DNA of 64,000 bases from contig NZ_CP011047.1 in the NCBI RefSeq assembly GCF_000982825.1, forward strand, positions 1 through 64,000. The letters run 5' to 3'. The number at the start of each line of letters is the position of its first letter. The stretch's first letter is position 1. This DNA comes from Cronobacter sakazakii. Lineage in GTDB: Bacteria > Pseudomonadota > Gammaproteobacteria > Enterobacterales > Enterobacteriaceae. The position numbers and the translations under genes are program-made. Below are positions 31,080 through 40,618 of this stretch, one piece after another. The notes under the pieces are model-generated. The model saw nothing but the letters and a program-made list of their open reading frames with translations, did not search any database and was not told where the DNA came from.

Positions 31080-32135
31080 CTACAACCCCAGCACCAGCTG
31101 CCGCTCGATTTGCGGGTCGAGCAACGTCACGTGCAGCCCCACCAGCCGCACGCCGCGCCCGCTGCGGCGCTCTTCCCAGGTTTTACGCGCCGTGGCGAGC
31201 AAATCCTCTTTATTGAGCTTCGGCCAGACATGCTCCTGCGTGGTGAGCTGAAAATCGTTAAATTTGAGCTTCACGCCCTGGCGGGCGATGCGTAGATCCG
31301 GCTGAACGGCGGCGAGGCGGCGCTCAAGCTCCGGGTAGAGCCGCTCCACTATCGCCTCACACTCCGCCCATTCGTGGATATCCTCTGCCAGCGTGCGCTC
31401 GACGCCGACCGATTTACGCTGCCTGTCGCTGCTGATTTCACGGTCGTCTATCCCCTGGCTGCGCTCCCACAACACGCGTCCGAACTTGCCAAAGCGTTTG
31501 AGCAGCGCGGCGAGATCGCTTTTTTGCACATCCTCGCAGGTACGCAGGCCGAGGCTCTCAAGCTTCGCCGCCGTCACCTTGCCAACGCCCGGGATCTTGC
31601 CAAGCGGCAGCGTGCGCAAAAACGCCGGCACCTCTTCAGGCGTTATCACATACTGCCCGTTGGGCTTGTTGAGATCGGAGGCTATTTTGGCGAGGAATTT
31701 GATCGGCGCGATACCCGCCGACGCGGTGAGCTGGAGTTCGTCGAAAATCGTCTGGCGGATCTCTTTGGCCATCAGCGTCGCCGAGCCGTAACAGTGCGGG
31801 CTGTGGGTGACATCCAGATAAGCTTCGTCGAGTGAAAGCGGTTCAATCAGCGAGGTATAGCGCGAGAATATTTCCCGGATATGGGCAGACGCTTCTTTAT
31901 AGGCGTCAAAACGCCCCGGCAACAGCGTGAGATGCGGGCAGAGCTTGAGCGCCATCGCGGTGGGCATAGCGCTGCGCACGCCATATTTACGCGCCGGATA
32001 ATTGGCGGTGCTGATAACGCCGCGCCGTTCGCGGCTGCCACCAATGGCGAGCGGAATATCGCGCAGGGCTGGATTATCGCGCATCTCTACCGCCGCGAAA
32101 AAGCAGTCCATATCGACATGAATGATTTTGCGCAT
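31080..32135 (-). CDS. dinB: DNA polymerase IV
   Basis: 351 residues from the ATG at 32135. Y-family translesion polymerase: catalytic acidic residues in HVDMDCFFAAVE (Asp8) and LSLDEAYLDV (Asp103, Glu104), and the C-terminal clamp-binding peptide QLVLGL. An exact LexA palindrome stands 14 bases before the start. Confidence 0.97.
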   Translation of the reverse strand: MRKIIHVDMDCFFAAVEMRDNPALRDIPLAIGGSRERRGVISTANYPARKYGVRSAMPTAMALKLCPHLTLLPGRFDAYKEASAHIREIFSRYTSLIEPLSLDEAYLDVTHSPHCYGSATLMAKEIRQTIFDELQLTASAGIAPIKFLAKIASDLNKPNGQYVITPEEVPAFLRTLPLGKIPGVGKVTAAKLESLGLRTCEDVQKSDLAALLKRFGKFGRVLWERSQGIDDREISSDRQRKSVGVERTLAEDIHEWAECEAIVERLYPELERRLAAVQPDLRIARQGVKLKFNDFQLTTQEHVWPKLNKEDLLATARKTWEERRSGRGVRLVGLHVTLLDPQIERQLVLGL

Positions 32136-32149
32136 CGCCACGCCCCGCA

Positions 32150-32165
32150 CTGTATGTCCATACAG
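32150..32165 (-). promoter_or_regulatory. LexA box of dinB
   Basis: CTGTATGTCCATACAG, with perfect CTGTAT/ATACAG arms, directly upstream of dinB. Confidence 0.9.
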
Positions 32166-32390
32166 TCTGGCAAAAAATGGGGGCGGCGGCAACCTTCCTT
32201 ATTCCGTCATAATTGCGTAAATTCTTTGGGGCGCGATGAAGTTAAGCAAAACTTAATTGTAAACGCTGCAGGCAGCGCTTGCGAAAAATAACAGCGATGC
32301 TAATGTGAGCGCTCCTGAACCAGAATAGTCTTATTTTGGGTCCCTTCGCCTTTCGGCATCGGTCTTAGCTTTATCAAGGAAACAAGCAGT

Positions 32391-33128
32391 ATGCGTAAAA
32401 TCGCATTGTTAATCGCAATGCTTCTGGTGTCGTGCTTTTCATGGGCCAGTACAGTCAGTAGCGACAGCGTTACCCCGATAAAAAAAGAATTAAAACAGCA
32501 GTTAATGGGTTCCCCGGTTTATATCCAGATCTTTAAGGAAGAGCGCACGCTTGAGCTGTACGTCAAGATGGGCGAGCAGTATCAGTTACTGGATAGCTAC
32601 CGCATCTGCAACTATTCCGGCGGTCTTGGGCCGAAACGCCGTCAGGGCGATTTCAAAAGCCCGGAAGGCTTCTATAGCGTGCAGCGCAGCCAGCTCAAAC
32701 CCGACAGCCGTTTTTATAAAGCGATCAATATCGGTTTTCCGAACGCGTTTGACCGCGCTAACGGGTATGAAGGGAAATATCTGATGATCCACGGCGCGTG
32801 CGTGTCCGTGGGTTGCTACGCGATGACAGATAAAAATATCGATGAGATTTTCCAGTTCGTCACCGGCGCGCTGGTGTTTGGTCAGCCGAACGTGCAGGTC
32901 AGCATCTATCCGTTCCGCATGACCGACGCCAATATGGAGCGCCACAAGTATTCGTACTACATCGGCTTCTGGAAACAGCTTAAGCCCGGCTACGACTACT
33001 TTATGGCGACCCGGCAGCCGCCGGTGGTCTCTGTGGTGAACGGCAGTTACGTGGTCAGCAAACCGCTCAGCAGCAGCGTGGTGCACCCGCAGCTGGCGTC
33101 AAACTACACGCTCCCCGAGACAAAATAA
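32391..33128 (+). CDS. dpaA: L,D-transpeptidase-like hydrolase DpaA (YafK, LdtF)
   Basis: 245 residues with a signal peptide (MRKIALLIAMLLVSCFSWAS) and a YkuD domain. The catalytic motif IHGACVSVGCYAM holds the Cys nucleophile. In E. coli the enzyme detaches Braun lipoprotein from peptidoglycan. Periplasmic. Its 3' end overlaps that of convergent yafJ by 30 bases. Confidence 0.92.
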   Translation: MRKIALLIAMLLVSCFSWASTVSSDSVTPIKKELKQQLMGSPVYIQIFKEERTLELYVKMGEQYQLLDSYRICNYSGGLGPKRRQGDFKSPEGFYSVQRSQLKPDSRFYKAINIGFPNAFDRANGYEGKYLMIHGACVSVGCYAMTDKNIDEIFQFVTGALVFGQPNVQVSIYPFRMTDANMERHKYSYYIGFWKQLKPGYDYFMATRQPPVVSVVNGSYVVSKPLSSSVVHPQLASNYTLPETK

Positions 33129-33866
33129 CGCCCACTCGCCTGGCATGATTTTGTGCCAGGTTTCATTGCCCGTCAGCGGCTGAGTGGCGATCACCGTGAC
33201 CACATCATTGGGTGTGGTCTCTTCCTGAAAATCAATTTCCACATCCTGATCGAGCAGTTTGGCGACGCCAAACGGCGCGCGGCGCGTTATCCAGAAAAGA
33301 TTGGTGGAGCAGAACGCCATCACATAGCGCCCGTCTGACAACAGCATATTGAAAACGCCCTTCTCCCGCAGTTCACCCGCCAGTTCCGCGATATAGCGAA
33401 AGACCGCCGTCATGTTGCCCGGCGTGCGCGGGTAGCGCGTGGTGAGTTTGTGCAGCAGCCAGCAGAACGCTTTTTCGCTATCGGTTTCGCCAATCGGGCG
33501 AAACGGACCGGTATCGAGCGAGCGGTAGCCGGTCAGCTGGCCATTATGGGCATAAGTCCAGTTGCGGCCCCACAGCTCACGGGTAAACGGATGGGTGTTT
33601 TCGAGCGCGACTTCGCCGCGGTTCGCCTGGCGGATATGCGCCACCACGGAACATGATTTAATGGGGTAGTCCTGCACCAGTTTCGCGATGGGCGAGTTGT
33701 AGCTCGGTTGTGGATCTTTAAACGTGCGACAGCCTTTGCCTTCATAGAAGGTGATGCCCCAGCCATCTTTATGCGGCCCGGTTCCCCCGCCCCGCTGCAC
33801 GAGGCCGGTAAAGCTAAAGCAGATATCCGTCGGCACGTTGGCGCTCATCCCGAGCAGTTCGCACAT
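33099..33866 (-). CDS. yafJ: Class II glutamine amidotransferase YafJ
   Basis: 255 residues. The N-terminal Cys2 (MCELLGMSA) would be the nucleophile after Met removal. Further family parts are KDGWGITFYEGKG, VVAHIRQANRG and YAHNGQLTGY. The protein is a stand-alone glutaminase domain; its acceptor reaction is not known. Confidence 0.92.
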   Translation of the reverse strand: MCELLGMSANVPTDICFSFTGLVQRGGGTGPHKDGWGITFYEGKGCRTFKDPQPSYNSPIAKLVQDYPIKSCSVVAHIRQANRGEVALENTHPFTRELWGRNWTYAHNGQLTGYRSLDTGPFRPIGETDSEKAFCWLLHKLTTRYPRTPGNMTAVFRYIAELAGELREKGVFNMLLSDGRYVMAFCSTNLFWITRRAPFGVAKLLDQDVEIDFQEETTPNDVVTVIATQPLTGNETWHKIMPGEWALFCLGERVV

Positions 33867-33954
33867 AAATCACCTCATCACACGCCGCCCACCTTTCGGA
33901 AGGCGTCACTGGGGCATGCCGGACGTGCGTTGCACGCCCGGCGGCAGCGCCTTA

Positions 33955-34536
33955 TCAGGCTTTGACCATCTCTTTTTCGATAAGCTGGATCAGGATGTGG
34001 ATCACTTTGATGTGAATTTCCTGAATACGATCAGCATAGCCAAAATGCGGCACGCGAATTTCCACATCCGCCGTTCCCGCCATTTTGCCGCCATCTTTAC
34101 CGGTCAGCGTGATGACTTTCATGCCTTTGGCGCGCGCGGCGTCGATCGCTTTGATCACGTTGCCGGAGTTGCCGGAGGTAGAAATGCCGAGCAGAACATC
34201 GCCTTCGCGCCCCACCGCTTCGACATAGCGGGAGAAGATGTGGTCGTAACCGAAGTCGTTGCCGACGCAGGAGATGTGGCTGACGTCGGAGATCGCGATC
34301 GCCGGGTAGCCCGGACGGTTTTCACGGTAGCGCCCGGTCAGCTCTTCGGCGAAGTGCATCGCGTCGCAGTGCGAGCCGCCGTTACCGCAGGAGAGCACTT
34401 TGCCGCCTGCTTTAAAGCTGTCTGCCAGCAACACCGCCGCACGCTGGATAGCGTGAATATTGGCTTCATCTTTCAGAAAGTTAGCCAGCGTTTCGGCCGC
34501 TTCGTTCAGCTCGTTACGAATCAGATCCTGGTACAT
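33955..34536 (-). CDS. gmhA: Sedoheptulose 7-phosphate isomerase
   Basis: 193 residues, SIS domain. First step in making ADP-heptose for the lipopolysaccharide core. Signature parts are KVLSCGNGGSHCDAMHFAEE and LLGISTSGNSGNVIKAID. Its partner gmhB is also in this window. REP-like palindromic DNA separates it from yafJ. Confidence 0.97.
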   Translation of the reverse strand: MYQDLIRNELNEAAETLANFLKDEANIHAIQRAAVLLADSFKAGGKVLSCGNGGSHCDAMHFAEELTGRYRENRPGYPAIAISDVSHISCVGNDFGYDHIFSRYVEAVGREGDVLLGISTSGNSGNVIKAIDAARAKGMKVITLTGKDGGKMAGTADVEIRVPHFGYADRIQEIHIKVIHILIQLIEKEMVKA

Positions 34537-34725
34537 GAGGGATATCCTTCAGCATTAAAAAGTAACCGGATGCAGTGTACCGGATAGCGCCGGGAGCGAG
34601 AAGCGCTACACCGCGCCGGGCATACAGGTTTTGCGTTTACGTGCGGCAACAATGTGAGCCAGGTTGTAATTATTTTGTGAACGCATTGCTAAAAAAAGCA
34701 ACATCCTCTACAACCATATCATCAC

Positions 34726-34742
34726 AAGTGGTCAGACCTCCT
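34726..34742. promoter_or_regulatory. FadR operator upstream of fadE
   Basis: AAGTGGTCAGACCTCCT holds the FadR core TGGTCAGACC, 23 bases before the fadE start. Repression is expected in the absence of long-chain acyl-CoA. Confidence 0.75.
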
Positions 34743-34764
34743 ACAAGCAAGGGAGCTTTTCTTT

Positions 34765-37209
34765 ATGATGATCTTGAGTATCGTTGCCACCCTCGTTCTT
34801 ATCGGTGCGCTGTTTTACCATCGCGTCAGCCTGCCGCTCAGCAGCCTGATTTTGCTCGCCTGGACCGCCGCGCTCGGCGCCGCTGACCTCTGGTCACTGT
34901 GGCTGCTGGTGCCGCTGGCGATTATTCTGGTGCCGTTGAACGTTACGCCGGTGCGTAAATCGCTGATCTCCGCCCCGGTGTTCCGCGGCTTTCGTAAAGT
35001 GATGCCGCCGATGTCGCGCACGGAGAAAGAAGCGATCGACGCCGGGACGACCTGGTGGGAAGGCGATCTGTTCCGCGGCAACCCGGACTGGCAGAAGCTG
35101 CATAACTATCCGCAGCCGAAGCTGACCGCCGAAGAGCAGGCGTTTCTCGACGGCCCGGTGGAAGAAGCGTGCCGCATGGCGAACGACTTCCAGATAACCC
35201 ACGAAATGGCGGATCTGCCGCCGGAGCTGTGGGCGTTCCTGAAAGAACATCGCTTCTTCGCGATGATCATCAAAAAAGAGTACGGCGGTCTGGAGTTCTC
35301 GGCTTACGCGCAGTCCCGCGTGCTGCAAAAACTCGCTGGCGTCTCCGGCATTCTCGCCATCACCGTTGGCGTGCCGAACTCCCTCGGCCCCGGCGAACTG
35401 CTGCAACACTACGGCACCGACGCGCAGAAAAACCATTACCTGCCGCGTCTGGCACGTGGCCAGGAAATCCCCTGCTTTGCGCTGACCAGCCCGGAAGCCG
35501 GCTCTGACGCCGGTGCCATCCCGGATACCGGCGTGGTCTGCATGGGCGAGTGGCAGGGCGAGCAGGTGCTCGGCATGCGCCTTACCTGGAACAAGCGCTA
35601 CATTACGCTCGCGCCTATCGCCACCGTACTGGGCCTCGCGTTTAAACTCTCTGACCCGGATCGTCTGCTGGGCGGCGAGCAGGAACTCGGCATTACCTGT
35701 GCGCTGATCCCGACGAACACGCCGGGTGTGGAAATCGGCCGTCGCCACTTCCCGCTCAACGTACCGTTCCAGAACGGCCCGACGCGCGGCAAAGATATCT
35801 TTGTCCCTATCGATTACATCATCGGTGGGCCGAAAATGGCCGGTCAGGGCTGGCGTATGCTGGTGGAATGCCTGTCGGTGGGCCGCGGCATTACGCTGCC
35901 CTCTAACTCGACCGGTAGCCTGAAGTCGATTGCGCTCGCCACCGGTGCCTACGCCCATATTCGCCGTCAGTTCAAAGTTTCTATCGGTAAGATGGAAGGG
36001 ATTGAAGAGCCGCTGGCGCGCATCGCCGGTAACGCCTACGTGATGGACGCTGCGGCGTCGCTGATTACTTACGGCATCATGCTTGGCGAAAAACCGGCGG
36101 TCCTGTCGGCGATTGTGAAATATCACTGCACTCACCGCGGTCAGCAGTCCATTATTGACGCGATGGATATCGCAGGCGGTAAAGGCATTATGCTTGGCGA
36201 GGGCAACTTCCTGGCCCGCGCTTATCAGGGCGCGCCTATCGCGATTACCGTGGAAGGCGCGAATATCCTGACCCGCACCATGATGATCTTTGGCCAGGGC
36301 GCGATCCGCTGCCATCCGTATGTACTGGAAGAGATGGCGGCGGCGCAGAATAACGACGTGAACGCCTTCGATAAGCTGCTGTTCCGCCATATCGGCCACG
36401 TGGGCAGCAACCTGGTGCGCAGCTTCTGGCTTGGCCTGACTAACGGCCTGACCAGCCGCAGCCCGACCCGCGACGCCACGCGCCGCTACTATCAGCATAT
36501 CAACCGCCTGAGCGCCAGCCTGGCCCTGCTCTCCGACGTGTCAATGGCGGTACTGGGTGGCAGCCTGAAGCGTCGCGAGCGTATCTCGGCGCGCCTGGGC
36601 GATGTACTAAGCCAGCTCTATCTGGCCTCGGCAGTCCTCAAGCGCTATGACGACGAAGGCCGCCAGGAAGCAGATCTCCCGCTGGTGCACTGGGGCGTGC
36701 AGGATGCGCTGCATCAGGCCGAGCAGGCAATCAGCGATCTGCTGCGTAACTTCCCGAATGGCGCGGTGGCTGGCCTGTTGAGCCTGGCGATTTTCCCGGC
36801 GGGCCGCCGTTACGACGCGCCTTCCGATAAGCTCGACCACAAACTTGCGAAGATCCTGCAAACGCCGTCGGCGACCCGTTCACGCATCGGCCGCGGTCAG
36901 TACCTGACGCCGAGCGAGCATAACCCGGTCGGGCTGCTGGAACAGGCGTTGCTGGAGGTGATGGCCGCCGATCCTATCCACCAGCGCATTTGCAAAGAGA
37001 TGGGCAAAAACCTGCCGTTCACCCGTCTTGATGAGCTGGCGAAACGCGCGCTGAAAGAAGGCCGTATCAATGAAGATGAGGCCGCCATTCTTATCCGCGC
37101 CGAAGAGAGCCGTCTGCGCAGCATTAACGTAGACGATTTCGAGCCGGACGCGCTGGCGACACAGCCGGTAAAGCTGCCGGAGGCGGTACGTAAAGTCGAA
37201 GCAGCCTGA
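34765..37209 (+). CDS. fadE: Acyl-CoA dehydrogenase FadE
   Basis: 814 residues, the exact length of the E. coli enzyme. It catalyses the first oxidation in fatty-acid beta-oxidation with FAD. Two N-terminal hydrophobic stretches (residues 1-60) suggest membrane association. The dehydrogenase core includes CFALTSPEAGSDAGAIPDTG and TVEGANILTRTMMIFGQGAI. GGGAG lies upstream of the ATG; a terminator follows. Confidence 0.97.
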   Translation: MMILSIVATLVLIGALFYHRVSLPLSSLILLAWTAALGAADLWSLWLLVPLAIILVPLNVTPVRKSLISAPVFRGFRKVMPPMSRTEKEAIDAGTTWWEGDLFRGNPDWQKLHNYPQPKLTAEEQAFLDGPVEEACRMANDFQITHEMADLPPELWAFLKEHRFFAMIIKKEYGGLEFSAYAQSRVLQKLAGVSGILAITVGVPNSLGPGELLQHYGTDAQKNHYLPRLARGQEIPCFALTSPEAGSDAGAIPDTGVVCMGEWQGEQVLGMRLTWNKRYITLAPIATVLGLAFKLSDPDRLLGGEQELGITCALIPTNTPGVEIGRRHFPLNVPFQNGPTRGKDIFVPIDYIIGGPKMAGQGWRMLVECLSVGRGITLPSNSTGSLKSIALATGAYAHIRRQFKVSIGKMEGIEEPLARIAGNAYVMDAAASLITYGIMLGEKPAVLSAIVKYHCTHRGQQSIIDAMDIAGGKGIMLGEGNFLARAYQGAPIAITVEGANILTRTMMIFGQGAIRCHPYVLEEMAAAQNNDVNAFDKLLFRHIGHVGSNLVRSFWLGLTNGLTSRSPTRDATRRYYQHINRLSASLALLSDVSMAVLGGSLKRRERISARLGDVLSQLYLASAVLKRYDDEGRQEADLPLVHWGVQDALHQAEQAISDLLRNFPNGAVAGLLSLAIFPAGRRYDAPSDKLDHKLAKILQTPSATRSRIGRGQYLTPSEHNPVGLLEQALLEVMAADPIHQRICKEMGKNLPFTRLDELAKRALKEGRINEDEAAILIRAEESRLRSINVDDFEPDALATQPVKLPEAVRKVEAA

Positions 37210-37222
37210 TTCTGGCCTGTTA

Positions 37223-37248
37223 AAAACCCCGCTCCGGCGGGGTTTTTT
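37223..37248 (+). terminator. Terminator of fadE
   Basis: CCCCGC-TCCG-GCGGGG followed by TTTTTT. Confidence 0.9.
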
Positions 37249-37314
37249 ATTGCCTCGCATCCTGTCGCGTGCATGATAAAGTGACCTGAGTTGCCAATGA
37301 CGGGGAGTCTGAAC

Positions 37315-38085
37315 GTGTCTGGTTTAAAAATTACGCTGATGCAGCAGCCGCTCAGCTGGATGGACGGGCCCGCTAACCTGCGCCACTTCGACCTGCTGCT
37401 GGAGAAGGTCCAGGGACGGGATCTGATTGTGCTGCCGGAGATGTTTACCACGGGCTTTGCGATGGAAGCCGCGCAGTCGTCGCTGCCCGAAGAGATCGTC
37501 GTCGCCTGGATGCAGGAAAAAGCCCGTCAGACTGACGCGATGGTGGCCGGCAGCGCGGCGTTGCAGAGCGAGCGCGGACCGGTGAACCGTTTTTTATTAG
37601 TGGAGCCGCAGGGCGCGGTGCATCGCTATGATAAACGGCATCTGTTTCGCATGGCCGATGAGCATCAGCATTATGTGGCAGGTGACGCACGGCTGGTGGT
37701 GGCGTGGCGCGGCTGGCGCATTCTGCCGCTGGTCTGTTATGACCTGCGCTTCCCGGTGTGGTCGCGCAACCGCGACGATTACGACCTGGCGCTGTATGTG
37801 GCGAACTGGCCTGCTCCACGCGCCCTGCACTGGCAGGCGCTGCTGACCGCACGCGCTATTGAGAACCAGGCGTATGTCGCGGGCTGTAACCGCGTCGGCA
37901 GCGACGGTAACGGTCACCACTACCGCGGCGACAGCCGCATTATCAACCCGCAGGGCGACATCATCGCCGCCAGCGAGCCACACCAGGCAGTGCGTGTGGA
38001 AGCCGAATTGTCGCTGGAGTCGCTCAGAGAGTACCGCGAGAAATTCCCCGCCTGGCAGGATGCCGACCGTTTTACGCTTGAGTAA
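37315..38085 (+). CDS. yafV: Omega-amidase YafV (nitrilase family)
   Basis: 256 residues starting at GTG 37315 (GGGGAG eight bases upstream). Nitrilase triad Glu (VLPEMFTTG), Lys (RYDKRHLFRMADE) and Cys (LVCYDLRFPVW). Family members deaminate 2-oxoglutaramate, a repair function. The ATG at 37297 is an alternative start without good spacing. Confidence 0.92.
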   Translation: MSGLKITLMQQPLSWMDGPANLRHFDLLLEKVQGRDLIVLPEMFTTGFAMEAAQSSLPEEIVVAWMQEKARQTDAMVAGSAALQSERGPVNRFLLVEPQGAVHRYDKRHLFRMADEHQHYVAGDARLVVAWRGWRILPLVCYDLRFPVWSRNRDDYDLALYVANWPAPRALHWQALLTARAIENQAYVAGCNRVGSDGNGHHYRGDSRIINPQGDIIAASEPHQAVRVEAELSLESLREYREKFPAWQDADRFTLE

Positions 38086-38423
38086 ACGCAGGGATACAGA
38101 ATATGGCCAGCATGCGCTCAGCGTCGCTGGCTGTTCATATGACGGATGCATCAGGCCTAATCATAAAATTTCCTGCGAGACCAATGAAATTAATATTGAT
38201 TAGGTCAATATTCTAAAAAAAGAATTTATTGCGTTTTCATTTTTTCCTTAGCCCTGTTTTTCATACAATCCGTAGCGTTCATAAATCCATACAGGCTCTT
38301 TTTATACAATAACGCATGAGATTGAATAACATTACACCTTTATGTTTATTATCTGGCGATATAAAAAGCGCGCTTATCATCTCTATCCAATACCATAGCA
38401 TAATAAGGCATTTCATTTTTACG
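38086..38423. other. AT-rich intergenic region before the adhesin gene
   Basis: No gene is seen. The stretch from about 38155 is clearly AT-richer than the flanks and may contain the promoter of the fimbrial gene. Nothing specific can be assigned. Confidence 0.6.
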
Positions 38424-39410
38424 ATGAATATGAAAAACAGTAACAGTAACTTCCGGGTTTGCAATAATACGCTGATGCGTAGCTTTTTATTGCTCCTCTT
38501 AACCCCTTTATTATGGCTTTCCCAGCCTGCATTCGCTTTTCACTGTGATGGTCCCTACGGTACAATTCCGATCCATGGAGGAAGCAGCACGGTAACCATA
38601 GACGTCGACCCGAATTTCGAAGACGGTAAAAACATGCTGATTGATCTTTCCCAGATCACCTGCGCCAACGATGCTGAAGGAGTCGTCGATGCGCTCTATA
38701 TCAGCCCAAAAACCCCGCCAAGCACGATAGGCCTGCTGGAACCTATGGCAGGCATTGAAATTTCTGGAATCAATTACTCACTGGCATCGTCGGTAGGAAA
38801 AACCGTTATTCCCAGTTTCCACAGCGGCTCCAGAAAAATTAACTCTCGCTTCTTTATTTATCTCGACAAGCAAATCATCAGGCCGTTAAAAATAAACAAA
38901 GGGGATCTGTTGCTTAAAATCGAGTTCCGCCAGACAAGCTCCAGAGATGGTACCTGGTACTATACATGGAACTTTATTTCAAATAATGACACTTATATTA
39001 ATACCACTACCTGTAAAATTAATAACGGCAATGTTATCGATGTGGATTATCAGACAGTTATTGTGACTGACGTTCAGTCATCCCCCACGCAGGCACTTAC
39101 CAGAAACGTTCCTCTGAACTTTAATTGCGATGATAAAACGTATTCTTCTCCGATAAAAATCACACTCAGTGCTGCCGCCGCAGGTGAATATGATGAAAAT
39201 GGCGCATTTCTCACGTCCACACCAGGTTTAGGTATTACCATGCTTCATAACGGGAGTGTGGTGCCGGTAGATGGCTATTTCTCAAGCGTAATCACAAATG
39301 GCCAGGGCTCAGATAATGTCTCGTTTGCACTCGTCAAACAAAACGCCGCAACGCGACTCGCGACAGGTGCTTTTCAGGCTTCGGCCTCGCTAATAATGGA
39401 AAGTGAATAA
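38424..39410 (+). CDS. Orphan fimbrial adhesin / minor pilin
   Basis: About 328 residues if started at ATG 38424; the ATG at 38475 would begin directly with the signal peptide MRSFLLLLLTPLLWLSQPAFA. No good ribosome binding site decides. The mature protein starts FHCDGPYG and has two Cys-containing halves: an N-terminal receptor-like domain and a C-terminal pilin domain (LNFNCDD, then FALVKQNAATRLATGAFQAS). This is the plan of two-domain tip adhesins assembled by chaperone-usher systems. No chaperone, usher or other pilin gene is nearby, and the DNA is AT-rich, so it is a likely acquired or left-over gene. Confidence 0.75.
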   Translation: MNMKNSNSNFRVCNNTLMRSFLLLLLTPLLWLSQPAFAFHCDGPYGTIPIHGGSSTVTIDVDPNFEDGKNMLIDLSQITCANDAEGVVDALYISPKTPPSTIGLLEPMAGIEISGINYSLASSVGKTVIPSFHSGSRKINSRFFIYLDKQIIRPLKINKGDLLLKIEFRQTSSRDGTWYYTWNFISNNDTYINTTTCKINNGNVIDVDYQTVIVTDVQSSPTQALTRNVPLNFNCDDKTYSSPIKITLSAAAAGEYDENGAFLTSTPGLGITMLHNGSVVPVDGYFSSVITNGQGSDNVSFALVKQNAATRLATGAFQASASLIMESE

Positions 39411-39444
39411 TTTAGCGAGTTAACGTTTAACAATTATAGCTACT

Positions 39445-39469
39445 GGCCGGGGTGCATCCCGGCCTTTTT
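39445..39469 (+). terminator. Terminator of the adhesin gene
   Basis: GGCCGGG-N6-CCCGGCC followed by TTTTT. Confidence 0.85.
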
Positions 39470-39585
39470 GTATGCATTGCGCTCAGCCGAAGACGTAACC
39501 CGCTGGCAGGCTAAAAGTTTCATCGTATTTCATGCCAGCTGAAATATATCCCAAAAGGACATCAACTTTTATATCGCCGAAATGA

Positions 39586-39615
39586 CGAAAGCCCGAACCA
39601 TTGCTGATTCGGGCT
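39586..39615 (-). terminator. Terminator of tRNA-Asp (aspV)
   Basis: On the minus strand AGCCCGAA-N10-TTCGGGCT followed by TTCG, ten bases after the tRNA. Confidence 0.75.
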
Positions 39616-39625
39616 TTCTGAATAG

Positions 39626-39702
39626 TGGCGGAACGGACGGGACTCGAACCCGCGACCCCCTGCGTGACAGGCAGGTATTCTAACCGACTGAACTACCGCT
39701 CC
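39626..39702 (-). tRNA. aspV: tRNA-Asp(GTC)
   Basis: 77 bases with CCA; minus strand starts GGAGCGGTAGTTCAGTCGG, anticodon GTC in CTGTCAC. It lies downstream of dnaQ, the E. coli aspV place. An identical copy ends the rRNA operon at 47827. Confidence 0.97.
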
Positions 39703-39834
39703 GCGTTGTGTTCCCTTGGGAACGGGGCGAATATTACGGGCTGCCCCCTGTGCCGTCAACGCTTTTTCTCACATTTTGAATCGTTTGCTTTAAAAATCGC
39801 CCGCATGGCGATTTTGTCAGCGTTTTCAGTACAA

Positions 39835-40566
39835 TCAGGCGCGCCAGAGGCAGCTGCCGCCCTTCTTCTGTACCAGATCGAGACGTGATTCATGCGCCGC
39901 CAGCTCTTCATCGCACGCCCGGACCACTTTCAGGCGAGAGGCCTGGCGTACCACGCGCTGAATGCCGGTATCGCCCTGTTGCTGTTGTCCGTCACCTTCC
40001 ATCGCGAACGCAATAGACGTCTGCCCGCCGGTCATCGCCAGATAGACATCCGCAAGAATCTGGGCATCGAGCAACGCCCCGTGCAGCGTACGTTTGGTGT
40101 TGTCTATTTCATAACGCGAGCATAACGCATCAAGACTGTTGCGCTTGCCCGGGAACATCTTACGGGCCAGCGCCAGGCTGTCGGTGATTTTGCAGAACGT
40201 TTCGGTTTTCGGAATGCTGCGGTTGAGCATGCCGAATTCGTAATCCATAAAGCCGATATCGAACGAAGCGTTATGAATAACCAGTTCAGCGCCGCGGATG
40301 TAATCGAGAAAATCATCCACTACATCGCCGAAAACGGGCTTATTCATCAGGAACTCATCGGAAATTCCGTGAACCATAAAAGCTTCCGGGTCCACCAGCC
40401 GGTCGGGCTTGAGGTAGACGTGGAAGTTATTGCCGGTCAGGCGGCGGTTGATCACCTCAACCGCACCGATCTCAATAATGCGGTGCCCTTCATAATGGGC
40501 GCCTATCTGGTTCATACCGGTGGTTTCGGTATCCAGAACGATCTGTCGTGTAATAGCTGTGCTCAT
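39835..40566 (-). CDS. dnaQ: DNA polymerase III epsilon subunit
   Basis: 243 residues. The 3'-5' proofreading exonuclease of the replicase. Motifs: DTETTG (Asp12, Glu14), HNASFDIGF, and HGALLDAQ (His and Asp of ExoIII). The C-terminal part that binds the alpha subunit is present. Divergent from rnhA with about 50 bases between starts, so the promoters overlap. Confidence 0.98.
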   Translation of the reverse strand: MSTAITRQIVLDTETTGMNQIGAHYEGHRIIEIGAVEVINRRLTGNNFHVYLKPDRLVDPEAFMVHGISDEFLMNKPVFGDVVDDFLDYIRGAELVIHNASFDIGFMDYEFGMLNRSIPKTETFCKITDSLALARKMFPGKRNSLDALCSRYEIDNTKRTLHGALLDAQILADVYLAMTGGQTSIAFAMEGDGQQQQGDTGIQRVVRQASRLKVVRACDEELAAHESRLDLVQKKGGSCLWRA

Positions 40567-40618
40567 AGCGCTCGTTTATGTCAGACTTGGCTTTTTACTC
40601 ACAGGAAGTCTACCAGAG

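Noticed and set aside
30976..31295. Plus-strand frames starting MGKRS within the REP-like repeats
   Set aside because: They arise from repeated palindromic DNA and run antisense into dinB.
34894..36498. 534-codon frame antisense to fadE
   Set aside because: Shadow of a GC-rich gene with strong third-position bias; no ribosome binding site and no recognisable domain. fadE is certain.
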